Origin: Paenibacillus harenae | GTDB lineage: Bacteria > Bacillota > Bacilli > Paenibacillales > Paenibacillaceae | Reading direction: 5' to 3' | Length of the DNA: 64,000 bases | NCBI RefSeq assembly: GCF_030812415.1 | Contig: NZ_JAUSST010000001.1 | Span: 868,001 to 932,000 of the forward strand | Program-made: the position numbers and the translations under genes | Notes under the pieces: generated by a model | What the model saw: only the letters and a program-made list of their open reading frames with translations | Told to the model about the DNA's origin: nothing | Database searches by the model: none | Shown here: positions 18,298 to 27,062 of the stretch, in pieces | Layout of the letters: the number at the start of each line of letters is the position of its first letter | Position numbering within the stretch: position 1 is the stretch's first letter

Positions 18298-19758
18298 GTG
18301 CGGGCACATCCCATTCATTTATTGCGCATAACCGGAATTTTAGATGGCATATCCTTAATCGTCTTGCTAGGCATCGCCATGCCTTTGAAGTATATGGCGG
18401 AAATCGAGGAAGCGGTAACGATTGTGGGAAGCATCCACGGAGGGATATTCTGTCTGTACGCTGCGTCTATTCTCTATGCAGCCATTCGCGTGAAATGGAA
18501 TCTTCTGTGGCCTGCTGCTGCTGTGATCGCCGCCTTCATTCCATTCGGCAACTTCGTGCTGGATCGGCAGTTGAAGAAAGCCCAAGCCAAGTACGGCGTA
18601 CGGCCAATTAACATTACCGTGCTCGTCTATAGCATCGTGTTCTTCTCTTTCTTCGATTTATTCGCGCAGCTGCCGGTCATGAGCACCTTCGCGACTTCGG
18701 TAGGCGCCAGCGCGTTTATTGTCGGCTTCGTTATTGGGCTGTACTCGTTAGCGAACACGCTTGGCAATATATTGTCGGGCATTATGACGGATAAGATCGG
18801 GCCTTTCAAATTATTAATGGCCGGACTGCTGCTATCGAGCGGCGCTCTGCTTCTCTATCATTTCGTCGATCAACCCGTTCTGTTGATTATCGTCCGAATC
18901 GTGCACGGCTTTGTCGCCGGACTTATCGTTCCTGCCGCCTTCACCTTCTCGGCGAATACGACGGTTCATAACGAGCAAGGGAAGAAGGTAGCCTTTACGG
19001 GTACATTCGTAGGACTAGCCGCCATTATTGGTCCTGCCTTTAGCGGCATTATGGCCAGCAGAACGTCCGTGCCGTTCGTCTTTACTTGCGTAGCGGCACT
19101 CGGCCTGCTGCTTTCCGTCCTATCCGCTATTTTTCTTAGAAAATACAAGATTTCGAAGAAAGAAAAGGACGATGCTCCCGCTCCATCTGCAGGCTCTCTC
19201 TTCAATGCGGGCGTCATCAAAGCTTACGGCGGAGCTTTCTTCTTAATGTTCTCGCAAGGCGTGATCGCCTACTTGCTGCCTCTTCACGTACAGTCCCTCG
19301 GTTACGATTCCAGATTAAGCGGAACGCTAATGAGTACGTTCGGGATCATTGCCGTTCTCCTGTTCGTGCTCCCGACGAATCGGATATTCGACCGCGTTGC
19401 ACCGTCAAGGACGATGGCCGTCGGCATGGGTTTAATGGGGGCAAGTCAGCTATTGATTAGCCAATCGGGCACGACGCTGACCCTTTACCTTGTGCTCGGT
19501 CTTTACGGAGTAGGCTTCGCCTTGCTGTTTCCTTCCATTAATACGATGCTGATCCAAGCTACGCCGGCGGGGCTGCGCGGCAAAGCCTACGGATATTTCT
19601 ACGCCTTTTTTTCGCTCGGCGTCGTTGCCGGCTCCTCCGTGCTTGGCTGGCTGCCTTTCGATACGATCGAAGGTTTTATGTTCACGGGCATCATTCTGTT
19701 GCTGTTCGCAGTGGTCGTCGCTTTCGACAAGCAACGAAAACAAGTGCTTAGTCACTAG
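18298..19758 (+). CDS. MFS transporter with an N-terminal DUF3817 domain
   Basis: A 486-residue fusion. Residues about 5-95 form a three-helix DUF3817/YdzA-like membrane domain (ITGILDGISLIVLLGIAMPLKY; VGSIHGGIFCLY), normally a free-standing small protein. Residues about 105-480 form a complete twelve-helix MFS efflux-type domain with GIMTDKIGPFKLL after helix 2. The GTG start at 18298 is preceded by TAGGAGA, and an extended TG-TAGAAT -10 lies at 18250-18258. The joint is continuous in one frame with no stop. Substrate unknown; drug or metabolite export is the family norm. Confidence 0.9.
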   Translation: MRAHPIHLLRITGILDGISLIVLLGIAMPLKYMAEIEEAVTIVGSIHGGIFCLYAASILYAAIRVKWNLLWPAAAVIAAFIPFGNFVLDRQLKKAQAKYGVRPINITVLVYSIVFFSFFDLFAQLPVMSTFATSVGASAFIVGFVIGLYSLANTLGNILSGIMTDKIGPFKLLMAGLLLSSGALLLYHFVDQPVLLIIVRIVHGFVAGLIVPAAFTFSANTTVHNEQGKKVAFTGTFVGLAAIIGPAFSGIMASRTSVPFVFTCVAALGLLLSVLSAIFLRKYKISKKEKDDAPAPSAGSLFNAGVIKAYGGAFFLMFSQGVIAYLLPLHVQSLGYDSRLSGTLMSTFGIIAVLLFVLPTNRIFDRVAPSRTMAVGMGLMGASQLLISQSGTTLTLYLVLGLYGVGFALLFPSINTMLIQATPAGLRGKAYGYFYAFFSLGVVAGSSVLGWLPFDTIEGFMFTGIILLLFAVVVAFDKQRKQVLSH

Positions 19759-20093
19759 CCATTGAAAAAATTATGCATCGGCTGAGCGAGGCGCAACTAG
19801 CGCATTTCAACCGCCAATCCCAAGGACTACAAAAAGGGACTGTCCCAAAGCCAATGGCTTAGGAGCCACTTCGAACATTCCACGCCATGAACGAACCCTT
19901 CGCCCAACACGAACCCTTCACCCAACACTTTTGAGGGCGGGGGTTCCCGTCAAAATAATATCGCCTTTACTCAATGTGGCCATGCGGGAAATATGCGAAA
20001 CGAGCCAATGGGCGGAAAACAATAAATTTCTCGTATTGTCTTGTTGTACCCCTCGTCGATCTATTTCATTGCTTGCCGATTATAAGCCATCTA
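19759..20093. other. 335-bp intergenic stretch between convergent genes
   Basis: It contains GGGACTGTCCC (about 19836-19846), a short hairpin core of a type also seen at insertion-sequence ends, and an 18-bp tandem repeat (19893-19928). No credible gene and no transposase remnant are visible. It has an unusual composition of short repeated motifs, so it may be a decayed mobile-element scar. Confidence 0.45.
19893..19928. repeat. Two 18-bp tandem direct repeats
   Basis: GAACCCTTCGCCCAACAC (19893-19910) is followed immediately by GAACCCTTCACCCAACAC (19911-19928), differing at one base. It is not inside a gene. Confidence 0.85.
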
Positions 20094-21014
20094 CTAATTG
20101 CCTAGCTTGACTGTAACAACGACGTTCCCCTTCTTATGCCCCCGCTCGACATACGTGTGAGCCTCGACGATTTGTTCGAGCGTATAACGTCTATCGATGA
20201 CGGATTTCACTTTTCCTTCTTCGATAAGCGACTTCAGCGTGTTAAGGTCTTCCATCTTAAGGTTTATCGAAGATCTAACGGTGAGAAAACTGCCGCCTTT
20301 CTTAAGCACCCTTTTGCAGCGTGAAGCAGATATCTTTCCTACCGCGTCCAAAATAATATCATAGCTCTCGCCGCTGCCGGCATAATCGTCCTTCGTGTAA
20401 TCGATGACCCGATCGGCGCCCAGCGATTTCACCAAATCCACGTTCGCGGTACTGCATACGGCGGTTACCTCAGCCCCATAGGCTTTGGCAATCTGTACCG
20501 CGAAGGTGCCTACGCTGCCGGAAGCTCCGTTTACGAGCACTTTGTTCCCTCGGCCGATACCGCCTCTTCGGAGAAACCATATGGCCGTAAGCGCCCCGAC
20601 GGGAACGGCGGCTGCTTCCTCATAGGTCATATTGGCGGGCTTCAAGGCCACAAATCCTTTGTTAGCCTTGGTCTCTTGTTCGGACAGGCAAACGTATTCC
20701 GCATAAGCGCCAAATCCAAGACCGGTATAGGCAAAGACAGCATCGCCAACCTGAAAACGCGTCACGGCCTTTCCAACCGCTTCCACCACTCCAGCTAGCT
20801 CGAAACCTAATATGTTTACTTTCTTAGGCCTAAATAGTCCATTAAAAAGTCTAGCAGCCATAGGGTCGGCCTTGCGTATACGCCAATCCGCCGCCGATAC
20901 GGTCGTCGCGTGCACGCGAATCAATACTTCATCTTCCTTGGGGGTCGGCTTCTTAACCTCTTTCGGCTCAAGCACGTGCGGCGGTCCGTACTTTGCATAA
21001 ACAATCGCTCTCAT
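20094..21014 (-). CDS. NAD(P)-dependent MDR-family oxidoreductase
   Basis: A 306-residue medium-chain dehydrogenase of the zinc-independent quinone-reductase branch. It has a GroES-like half, then a Rossmann motif [16 protein letters not shown] near residue 162. It is a clear paralogue of the gene at 2339-3250 (shared starts of the type KYGxPxVLExxEV and near-identical ends KKGNVVxTV). It starts 11 bp after the XRE-regulator stop, so it is the third gene of an operon with the membrane protein and regulator upstream. Substrate unknown. Confidence 0.92.
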   Translation of the reverse strand: MRAIVYAKYGPPHVLEPKEVKKPTPKEDEVLIRVHATTVSAADWRIRKADPMAARLFNGLFRPKKVNILGFELAGVVEAVGKAVTRFQVGDAVFAYTGLGFGAYAEYVCLSEQETKANKGFVALKPANMTYEEAAAVPVGALTAIWFLRRGGIGRGNKVLVNGASGSVGTFAVQIAKAYGAEVTAVCSTANVDLVKSLGADRVIDYTKDDYAGSGESYDIILDAVGKISASRCKRVLKKGGSFLTVRSSINLKMEDLNTLKSLIEEGKVKSVIDRRYTLEQIVEAHTYVERGHKKGNVVVTVKLGN

Positions 21015-21025
21015 GCCAATCCTCC

Positions 21026-21256
21026 TTATTTGTTTGTGGAATCCGCTCCCTCGTAAGTAAAAACATCTTCCAGAGGAAGCTTGAAGACGCGGGCTATGCG
21101 GAAAGCGAGCTCCAACGAAGGAGAATACTTGCCCTTCTCGATTGCTACGATCGTTTGCCGTGTCACCCCTACTTGGTCGGCGAGCTGCTGTTGGGTCATT
21201 TCATGATGGTTGAAACGGAGGTTGCGAACGTTATTGCTAATGTGACTTTGGCCCAT
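21026..21256 (-). CDS. Small XRE-family HTH regulator
   Basis: A 76-residue DNA-binding protein consisting of little more than an XRE helix-turn-helix ([28 protein letters not shown], about 20-48) and the typical tail PLEDVFTY. This compact type (YozG/YgzD-like) is commonly paired with an integral membrane protein, as here: its ATG is 1 bp after the stop of the 148-residue membrane protein. The first 19 residues are a non-standard N-terminal extension; the frame offers an internal Met at residue 20. Confidence 0.92.
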   Translation of the reverse strand: MGQSHISNNVRNLRFNHHEMTQQQLADQVGVTRQTIVAIEKGKYSPSLELAFRIARVFKLPLEDVFTYEGADSTNK

Positions 21257-21257
21257 C

Positions 21258-21704
21258 TCAGACTCCTTTCCGATAGAGATAAAGCTGCGATACGATCCCT
21301 GCTACTTCCGACACGAATCCTGACAAAAACAAAATGATGAACATTGTAGCTGGCGGCATCTGCAGCACTAACGCTCCCATCGCAAGCAAGAATCCGAGAA
21401 TGAATACAAAATACGACGTTCTCATCGCTTTCAAACCGATTAGCTTGTCGAGCTCGTCGGCGAAGGAAGGCTCTACTTCTCTCGTCGCGATCCGGTTAAT
21501 GATGATGAATATAATCTCGATGATAATCTTAGCAACGATCGTTATTGGGATGAGGATTAATATAACGGCCCCCCAGAAGCGAAAGAGCGCTTCCCCCTCC
21601 AAGATCGTATCTTTAAACCTTTCATACACATACAAACAATAGAAGCCGAAAATCAATACCGTGCTGATCAGCGAAACTATATTTTTCTTCTCTTGATAGG
21701 ACAT
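21258..21704 (-). CDS. Four-helix membrane protein (DUF2178-like), partner of the XRE regulator
   Basis: A 148-residue integral membrane protein with helices near 8-25, 40-70, 95-112 and 118-140, and a cytosolic loop [22 protein letters not shown] between the second and third. That loop is the hallmark of proteins found beside small XRE regulators in Firmicutes. The ATG at 21704 follows GGAGGGG. It is the first gene of the operon with the regulator and the MDR oxidoreductase, driven by the sigma-A promoter at 21760-21788. Function unknown; a membrane-bound signal or anti-regulator role is the usual guess. Confidence 0.85.
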   Translation of the reverse strand: MSYQEKKNIVSLISTVLIFGFYCLYVYERFKDTILEGEALFRFWGAVILILIPITIVAKIIIEIIFIIINRIATREVEPSFADELDKLIGLKAMRTSYFVFILGFLLAMGALVLQMPPATMFIILFLSGFVSEVAGIVSQLYLYRKGV

Positions 21705-21759
21705 GCAATTCCCCTCCGCTTATCCGTTTATCGAACTATAAGTAAAGTTTTTCATACAC

Positions 21760-21788
21760 AATGTAACATTTAGTATACATAGTGTCAA
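21760..21788 (-). promoter_or_regulatory. Sigma-A promoter of the membrane protein/XRE/oxidoreductase operon
   Basis: On the minus strand TTGACA (21783-21788), a 17-bp spacer and TACATT (21760-21765). A GTATAC element in the spacer and flanking ATGT/ACAT half-sites could bind the encoded XRE regulator. Confidence 0.75.
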
Positions 21789-21826
21789 TAATAATATACA
21801 TCATCTTGTCTTTATAGACGAAAGAA

Positions 21827-21849
21827 AACCACGTCCTAAGGACGTGGTT
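21827..21849 (-). terminator. Terminator of the ECF41 sigma gene
   Basis: AACCACGTCC (21827-21836), TAA loop, GGACGTGGTT (21840-21849), followed on the minus strand by TTTCTTT. The same 10-bp arms recur at 53406-53427. Confidence 0.85.
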
Positions 21850-21865
21850 GAGTAGGTAGGGACGA

Positions 21866-22735
21866 TTATGCCTTAAAGAGCTTCAGTTTGTCCGGATTCC
21901 TGACCATGTAAATGTTACGAACGAGTTGTTCTTCGACGTGAAACAAAATAACAGTCTCAATATCCTGACCAGAGTATATAAGGACGCCAACTTGCCCGTT
22001 TATTTCACTGATCTTAACCAGCGAATGTCCGCCGTCTCGAACATTTTTGCGAACCAGCCCCAATAGGAAGCGGGAAACGAAATCTGGATTTACGACAGGG
22101 TTGACCGCGGCACTCACTTTTCCTCCTCCGTCGGAAATCAGCATGACATCTTTGGCTAACATAGCCTGGACTTGATCTACATGATCCTGTTGGAGCATGA
22201 ACAAAAATTGCCGAACCCATGCAACATTGCCTTCGTTGAGCTCCACGGGCATCTCGCTGGCGAACTCTCCCACTTTCCCTTTTGCTCGACTGAACAGCTT
22301 GCGGCTGTTTGCTTCGCTTTTATCAATAATAGCGGCAATGTCGGCATATTCGAAGCCAAGCGCCTCACGGAGCACAAACGCCGCCCTCTCTGCCGGAGAG
22401 AGCTTCTCCAATAGGACGAGCATAGCATAGGATAACAATTCTTCGCGGGCAATCGCTTCAAACGGTTCATCGCTTGAGGTAGGTACGGGCTCAGGCAGCC
22501 ACTGGCCGACATATTGCTCCCTGCGTTTACGTGCCGACTTATGCAGATCCCGGCAGCGATTCGTTACCATCTTGCACAAATATGCTTGCGGCGCTTCTGC
22601 CAAGCCTTGCGGATCCGCGTCATACACCTTCAGAAAGACGTCCTGCACGATGTCCTCCGCATCGGAGAACGAGCCGGTTAGCTGATAAGCAAGTGAAAGC
22701 AGAAGTCCTTTATAACGCGCATATAATCGATCCAA
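21866..22735 (-). CDS. sigJ: ECF41-type RNA polymerase sigma factor (SigJ-like)
   Basis: A 289-residue extracytoplasmic-function sigma factor. Region 2 lies at about 5-70 (DAEDIVQDVFLKVYD) and region 4 at about 100-155 (LSPAERAAFVLREALGFEYADIAAIIDKSEANSRKLFSRA). A C-terminal SnoaL-like domain (about 170-289) defines group ECF41 and acts as a built-in regulator instead of a separate anti-sigma factor. The only usable start is a TTG at 22735 with GGAGG seven bases upstream. It lies 15 bp downstream of the FAD oxidoreductase, the kind of partner ECF41 members usually control. An ECF41-type promoter precedes that gene, implying positive autoregulation. Confidence 0.92.
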   Translation of the reverse strand: MDRLYARYKGLLLSLAYQLTGSFSDAEDIVQDVFLKVYDADPQGLAEAPQAYLCKMVTNRCRDLHKSARKRREQYVGQWLPEPVPTSSDEPFEAIAREELLSYAMLVLLEKLSPAERAAFVLREALGFEYADIAAIIDKSEANSRKLFSRAKGKVGEFASEMPVELNEGNVAWVRQFLFMLQQDHVDQVQAMLAKDVMLISDGGGKVSAAVNPVVNPDFVSRFLLGLVRKNVRDGGHSLVKISEINGQVGVLIYSGQDIETVILFHVEEQLVRNIYMVRNPDKLKLFKA

Positions 22736-22750
22736 TCCATTTCCTCCACC

Positions 22751-23941
22751 TTATTTGATTGTGCTGGCCAAATCCCAAGTAAATCGTTTGATCCGATATC
22801 CAAGCTTGCCCGTAAGCATAAGATCAATGCCCCACTTGCGGACCCAAGTTAATCCTTTCTCCGGTCCCAGCCCAATGCTGAAAGTATCCATGTAGCCCGT
22901 ATGCACGGGAGCCGGTTGTCCGTTAAGATCAGCCGTTATTACTTTTGCGAGTCTTGATGCTTGCGGTATTGCTTCCTTACAGGTCATCCCGTCTGAACGG
23001 CCCGTACGCGGGTCGACAACTTTAGCGCAATCGCCAATGCTGTATAAGCCGGTAGCGCCCTTGACCCGGTAGCTTGTATCAATCTGCACAAATCCGTCCG
23101 CAGTAACAGGCAAGCCCCATTGTTCGAGGATAGGATTCGGCATCAAGCCTAATGTCCAAACGCACAGACCAACGGGCAGTTCGCCACCGTCCGGCAAACG
23201 CAAGCACCCGTCCGTTTCTTGCAGCACCCGGCTTCCGTTCACGACCTTTACTCCGCTATCCGTTAAGAACTGCTCCAATTTCACGGAAACTTTTTCCGGT
23301 CCATTGATAAAGAGTCTGTCATGAGCATTGTATAAGCGGATGTCTATGGCATTCGGTTCCAGCCCCAACTGCCGGGCTTCTTCCTTAACATAATAAGCCA
23401 ATTCAGCAGCAGTCTCAATACCGCTTATACCTGCTCCCGCTACTGCGATGGTCATCAAGCGCTTGCGTTCCAGTGAATTCGCTTCTGTTGCAGCCAATTG
23501 CAAATTTGCACGCCATACTTCCCGTATCTTTTGCGCATCGTCCAATGTGGCTAGCGGCAGTCCCCCGGAGCTTGCTTCAGGTCGACGAACGACGCTGCCC
23601 GCCGATACAACGAGAATATCATAACTTATCGTTTGCTCGTTGCCGGTAGCGTCAAGCATTTGAAGTTTTTTCTCTGTTGTTGCAATCGATGTGACTGTCG
23701 CCTGAAGAAGCTCAACACCCTCCGGAAACAATTGAGCCAGCGGTATGCGAACCTCTTCATCCGTTACCGCCGGTTTAAACAACAACACTTTACGGAAATG
23801 GTACGTATTTTTTTCGATCAAAATAAATCGAACAGGCTGGCTGCCCTCTCCGTTTTTCAAACTTTTACGAATTTCCTTCATTGCATGGATACCTGCGTAT
23901 CCGGCACCAATAACGATGCAGGTTAATGTTTTCATGACCAT
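22751..23941 (-). CDS. NAD(P)/FAD-dependent oxidoreductase (NDH-2-like)
   Basis: A 396-residue pyridine-nucleotide-disulfide-type flavoprotein. The N-terminal FAD motif is VIGAGYAGIHAMKE (about 11-24) and the second dinucleotide motif VAGAGISGIETAAEL (about 168-182). The late YSIGDCAKV segment contacts the flavin. The architecture matches type-II NADH dehydrogenases and AIF/FSP1-like quinone reductases, without a clear C-terminal membrane helix. It is first in a two-gene operon with the ECF41 sigma factor and carries the sigma's predicted promoter. It probably takes part in a redox stress response. Confidence 0.9.
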   Translation of the reverse strand: MVMKTLTCIVIGAGYAGIHAMKEIRKSLKNGEGSQPVRFILIEKNTYHFRKVLLFKPAVTDEEVRIPLAQLFPEGVELLQATVTSIATTEKKLQMLDATGNEQTISYDILVVSAGSVVRRPEASSGGLPLATLDDAQKIREVWRANLQLAATEANSLERKRLMTIAVAGAGISGIETAAELAYYVKEEARQLGLEPNAIDIRLYNAHDRLFINGPEKVSVKLEQFLTDSGVKVVNGSRVLQETDGCLRLPDGGELPVGLCVWTLGLMPNPILEQWGLPVTADGFVQIDTSYRVKGATGLYSIGDCAKVVDPRTGRSDGMTCKEAIPQASRLAKVITADLNGQPAPVHTGYMDTFSIGLGPEKGLTWVRKWGIDLMLTGKLGYRIKRFTWDLASTIK

Positions 23942-23985
23942 CGCTCCTATATGCTCTATTTCCTGTAAAACGATATAGGAGCGAT
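23940..23985 (-). promoter_or_regulatory. Inverted repeat pairing the promoter spacer with the ribosome-binding site
   Basis: ATCGCTCCTATAT (23940-23952) and ATATAGGAGCGAT (23973-23985) are perfect 13-bp inverted arms. On the minus strand the start-proximal arm contains the AGGAG ribosome site of the oxidoreductase, and the other arm lies inside the spacer of the ECF41-type promoter. A transcript started at that promoter lacks the pairing arm; a read-through transcript from gntK would contain both. Confidence 0.75.
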
Positions 23986-23995
23986 TTTTGTGACA
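23969..23995 (-). promoter_or_regulatory. ECF41-type promoter
   Basis: On the minus strand TGTCACA (23989-23995), a 16-bp spacer and CGTT (23969-23972). Published ECF41 target promoters have TGTCACA and CGTC with this spacing, so only the last base differs. It lies upstream of the oxidoreductase-sigma operon and supports autoregulation. Confidence 0.8.
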
Positions 23996-24002
23996 AACAA
24001 AA

Positions 24003-24034
24003 AAGCATGCCCCTTATGAATGAGAGGCATGCTT
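24003..24034 (-). terminator. Terminator of gntK
   Basis: AAGCATGCCCCT (24003-24014) pairs with AGAGGCATGCTT (24023-24034) over 12 bp with one wobble. The minus strand then reads TTTTTTGTTT. It directly precedes the ECF41-type promoter. Confidence 0.85.
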
Positions 24035-24053
24035 ATTCAATGATCCAAACTCT

Positions 24054-25592
24054 TTACATCCACTTTTTCTGATAAGCCGCGATTTCCTGATACTCATCCG
24101 ACAGAAGCCTGGACATTCGTACGAATATCCGGCTCAGTTCCTTGTATTTCACGACATGATCGGGATTCGGCAAATGCTTGTGCGACGAACCCATCATCGT
24201 CGAGACGACATGCAAGGAGTCGACTTCGCCAATGCTGTACATGCCTAGAATAGCGGCACCCAGACAAGAGCTCTCGAAGCTCTCGGGCACTTGCACCTCT
24301 TGGCCGAAAATATCGGCCATCATCTGACGCCATAGCTCGGACCGTGCAAATCCGCCTGTCGCCTGTATCTTCTTCGGTTGGCCGATCAGTTCTTCGAGCG
24401 CCATGAATACGGTGAACAGGTTGAAAATAACGCCCTCCAAAACAGCGCGAATCATATGCTGTTTCTTATGGTGAAGACCCAGCCCGAAGAACGAGCCTCT
24501 GGCATTCGCATCCCATAGCGGTGCTCTCTCTCCTGCCAGATAGGGATGGAACAACAATCCGTCTGCGCCCGGAGGCACGAGGGAAGCAATCTCGGTCAGC
24601 ACCTCGTAAGGATCCTTGCCGAGCCGGAGCGCCGTCTCCACCTCCGCTGAACAAAGCTGGTCGCGAAGCCAACGGAAGATCATTCCTCCGTTGTTGACTG
24701 GTCCGCCGATGACCCACATATCCTCCGTCAGCGCATAACAAAATATTCTTCCTTTCGGATCGGTGACCGGACGATCCGTTACGGTACGGATTGCTCCGCT
24801 TGTCCCGATCGTCACGGCAACCGTTCCCGGATCGATCGCGTTCACGCCAAGGTTAGACAAGACGCCGTCGCTTGCGCCTACGACAAAAGGCGTCGAAGCC
24901 GGCAAATTCAATTCAGCCGCCCATTCGGCAGCAAGTCCGGTCAAGCTGTGCGTGGTTGGTACGGGCTTGGACAATCGCTCTGCCGTCACTCCTGCAACGT
25001 CTAGCGCCTCCGAGTCCCAGGCCAGCTTTGCCAGATTGAACATCCCCGTTGCGGAAGCTATCGAATAGTCGATCACGTATTGCTTGAACAATTTGTAGAA
25101 GACGTATTCTTTAATCGAAATAAACTTGTGCGTACGCGCGAACAGATCCGGCTCCGCATGTCTTAGCCAAGTAAGCTTGGAGAGCGGGGCCATCGGATGC
25201 AGTGGCGTGCCCGTGCGCAAGTAAATTTGATGGCCGTTCATCTCGTTCTTGATTCGTTCCGTCCAGAAGGCGCTTCGATTATCCGCCCAGGTTATGCACC
25301 TGGTAAGCGGTTGGCCGTCCCCGTCGACCGCAATAACGCTATGCATTGCAGAACTGAACGATACGCACATTATGCTGGATGAATTCACGCCGCTGCCTTG
25401 CACGACCTGCTTGATCGTGCCGATAACCGCGCGGAATATTTCGTCCGGGTCCTGTTCCGCAACGTCGGGCTTAGGCGAATATAGAGGGTATTCTATCGTA
25501 TGGCTTGCTTGCAGCACGCCTTTCGTATCGAATAATACGGACTTTGTACTCGTAGTTCCAATATCGACGCCAATCACATAAGAGGAAGTCAT
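24054..25592 (-). CDS. gntK: Gluconokinase, FGGY family
   Basis: A 512-residue FGGY carbohydrate kinase, predicted to phosphorylate gluconate to 6-phosphogluconate for the pentose phosphate pathway. The N-terminal phosphate loop reads GVDIGTTSTKSVLFD, followed by the WADNRS substrate segment, VTIGTSGAIRTV in the second half, and ATGGFARSELWRQMMADIFGQEV near the C-terminus. These segments fit Bacillus-type GntK better than xylulokinase. The start at 25592 is chosen for the AAAGGAGAG eight bases upstream and the normal length; the frame opens earlier. The adjacent gluconate permease supports the substrate. Confidence 0.92.
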   Translation of the reverse strand: MTSSYVIGVDIGTTSTKSVLFDTKGVLQASHTIEYPLYSPKPDVAEQDPDEIFRAVIGTIKQVVQGSGVNSSSIMCVSFSSAMHSVIAVDGDGQPLTRCITWADNRSAFWTERIKNEMNGHQIYLRTGTPLHPMAPLSKLTWLRHAEPDLFARTHKFISIKEYVFYKLFKQYVIDYSIASATGMFNLAKLAWDSEALDVAGVTAERLSKPVPTTHSLTGLAAEWAAELNLPASTPFVVGASDGVLSNLGVNAIDPGTVAVTIGTSGAIRTVTDRPVTDPKGRIFCYALTEDMWVIGGPVNNGGMIFRWLRDQLCSAEVETALRLGKDPYEVLTEIASLVPPGADGLLFHPYLAGERAPLWDANARGSFFGLGLHHKKQHMIRAVLEGVIFNLFTVFMALEELIGQPKKIQATGGFARSELWRQMMADIFGQEVQVPESFESSCLGAAILGMYSIGEVDSLHVVSTMMGSSHKHLPNPDHVVKYKELSRIFVRMSRLLSDEYQEIAAYQKKWM

Positions 25593-25635
25593 CCTGCAAT
25601 CTCTCCTTTCTTCCATTTCATCCTCGAATTCCGAT

Positions 25636-26997
25636 TTAGACAACCGTATTCAAGGCTAAGATCAAGCCGAGCGCTACGACGGAAATGATCGTCTCGAGAG
25701 CCGTCCACGTAAGAAGCGTTTCTTTCACGCTCATGCCGAAATACTCTTTGATCAGCCAGAAACCGGAGTCGTTCACATGCGAGAGGATGAGCGAGCCTGC
25801 ACCGGTCGCAAGCACGAGCAGCTCAACGTTCGTTCCCGGCATCGCTAAGGCGATAGGAGCAACAATGCCCGCCGCCGTCATCATCGATACCGTTGCGGAG
25901 CCGGTCGCAACGCGAATCATCGCCGCAATACCCCAGCCAAGCAAAATCGGCGATACATTCGACTGGGTAGCAAGCTCCGCGATATAATCGCCGATGCCCG
26001 AGTCCAGCAATACGCGGTTGAATGCGCCGCCTGCGCCGATAACGAGCAGGATTGTAGCCGTAGGCGCCAAGCAATCATTCGAAAATTTCAGCACCATTTC
26101 CCGGCTTAAGCCTCTGAAGAAACCTAGGCTGAAGAAAGAATATACCGTTGCAATAAGCAGGGCAACGACAGGATCGCCGACGAATTTGGCCGCTTGGAAT
26201 AGAAGATCCCCCTTGTCAAGCGTTCCATTTTCAAGGAATAAGTCGGCCAGCGTTGCAATCAGCATCAGAAGTACAGGTACCAAAATCGTAAACAGCGTAT
26301 TAAAGAAGCCTGGTAGCTGCATCGCTTCTTTATTCTCCGTAAGTTGATCGCCCATTTCCTTCGGAACTTCCTTGTGGATTCGTTTGCCGATCCAGTTCCC
26401 GTATAACGGACCTGCGACGATAGCCGTCGGCAAGCCGACAATGATGGAATACAGAATCGTCGTTCCGATATCTGCATTAAAGATGCCTACGGCAGCCATC
26501 GCGGCCGGATGCGGCGGCACCAAACCGTGAACGACGGATAAGCCGGCAACTAACGGAACGCCGATTTTCACAAGTGAAAGACCCGTTTGTCTGGCAATCG
26601 TGAATACGAGCGGTATAAGAAGAACGAAACCGACTTGGAAAAACACCGGAATACCGACGATAAACGCCACAAACATCATCGCCCAATGGACGTTGCGTTC
26701 GCCGAACAATTTGATCAGGGTACGGGCGATGCGTTCCGCTCCGCCGGACTCCGCCATCATTTTGCCAAGCATTGTGCCAAGCGCTAAGACGATAGCAAGA
26801 AATCCAAGCGTATTCCCCATGCCCGTCTTAATGGAATCGATGATTCCCGGCTGGTCTTCCGTTGTCAGAATAGGCATTCCCGCAGCCAATCCCGCACCGA
26901 TTGCGGTGATGATCAGAGCGACGAAAGGATTGAGCTTCACGACGGTAATCAACAATAGCAGCACGACGATCGCCGCGAGTACGATAAATAGCAACAT
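25636..26997 (-). CDS. gntP: Gluconate:proton symporter, GntP family
   Basis: A 453-residue permease with about twelve to fourteen hydrophobic helices spread over its whole length, of the GntP/CitMHS-like fold. Family hallmarks include VPPHPAAMAAVGIFNADIG in the middle, IGAGGAFNRVLLDSGIG, and ATGSATVSMMTAAGI with SHVNDSGFWLIKEYFGMS near the end. The ATG at 26997 has GGAGG upstream. gntK follows 43 bp downstream, and the response-regulator gene ends 65 bp upstream on the same strand with no terminator visible between them. Transcription may therefore run from the regulatory genes into the gluconate genes. Confidence 0.94.
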   Translation of the reverse strand: MLLFIVLAAIVVLLLLITVVKLNPFVALIITAIGAGLAAGMPILTTEDQPGIIDSIKTGMGNTLGFLAIVLALGTMLGKMMAESGGAERIARTLIKLFGERNVHWAMMFVAFIVGIPVFFQVGFVLLIPLVFTIARQTGLSLVKIGVPLVAGLSVVHGLVPPHPAAMAAVGIFNADIGTTILYSIIVGLPTAIVAGPLYGNWIGKRIHKEVPKEMGDQLTENKEAMQLPGFFNTLFTILVPVLLMLIATLADLFLENGTLDKGDLLFQAAKFVGDPVVALLIATVYSFFSLGFFRGLSREMVLKFSNDCLAPTATILLVIGAGGAFNRVLLDSGIGDYIAELATQSNVSPILLGWGIAAMIRVATGSATVSMMTAAGIVAPIALAMPGTNVELLVLATGAGSLILSHVNDSGFWLIKEYFGMSVKETLLTWTALETIISVVALGLILALNTVV

Positions 26998-27062
26998 GGT
27001 GTAACCTCCGTTTTTGTATGTGACTGGATATGATTTTACTGCATTCGAAGCGGTTGCCTTCG

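Noticed and set aside
24054..25592. Xylulokinase as the identity of the FGGY kinase
   Set aside because: The adjacent GntP permease and the internal motifs favour gluconokinase; no xylose isomerase is present.
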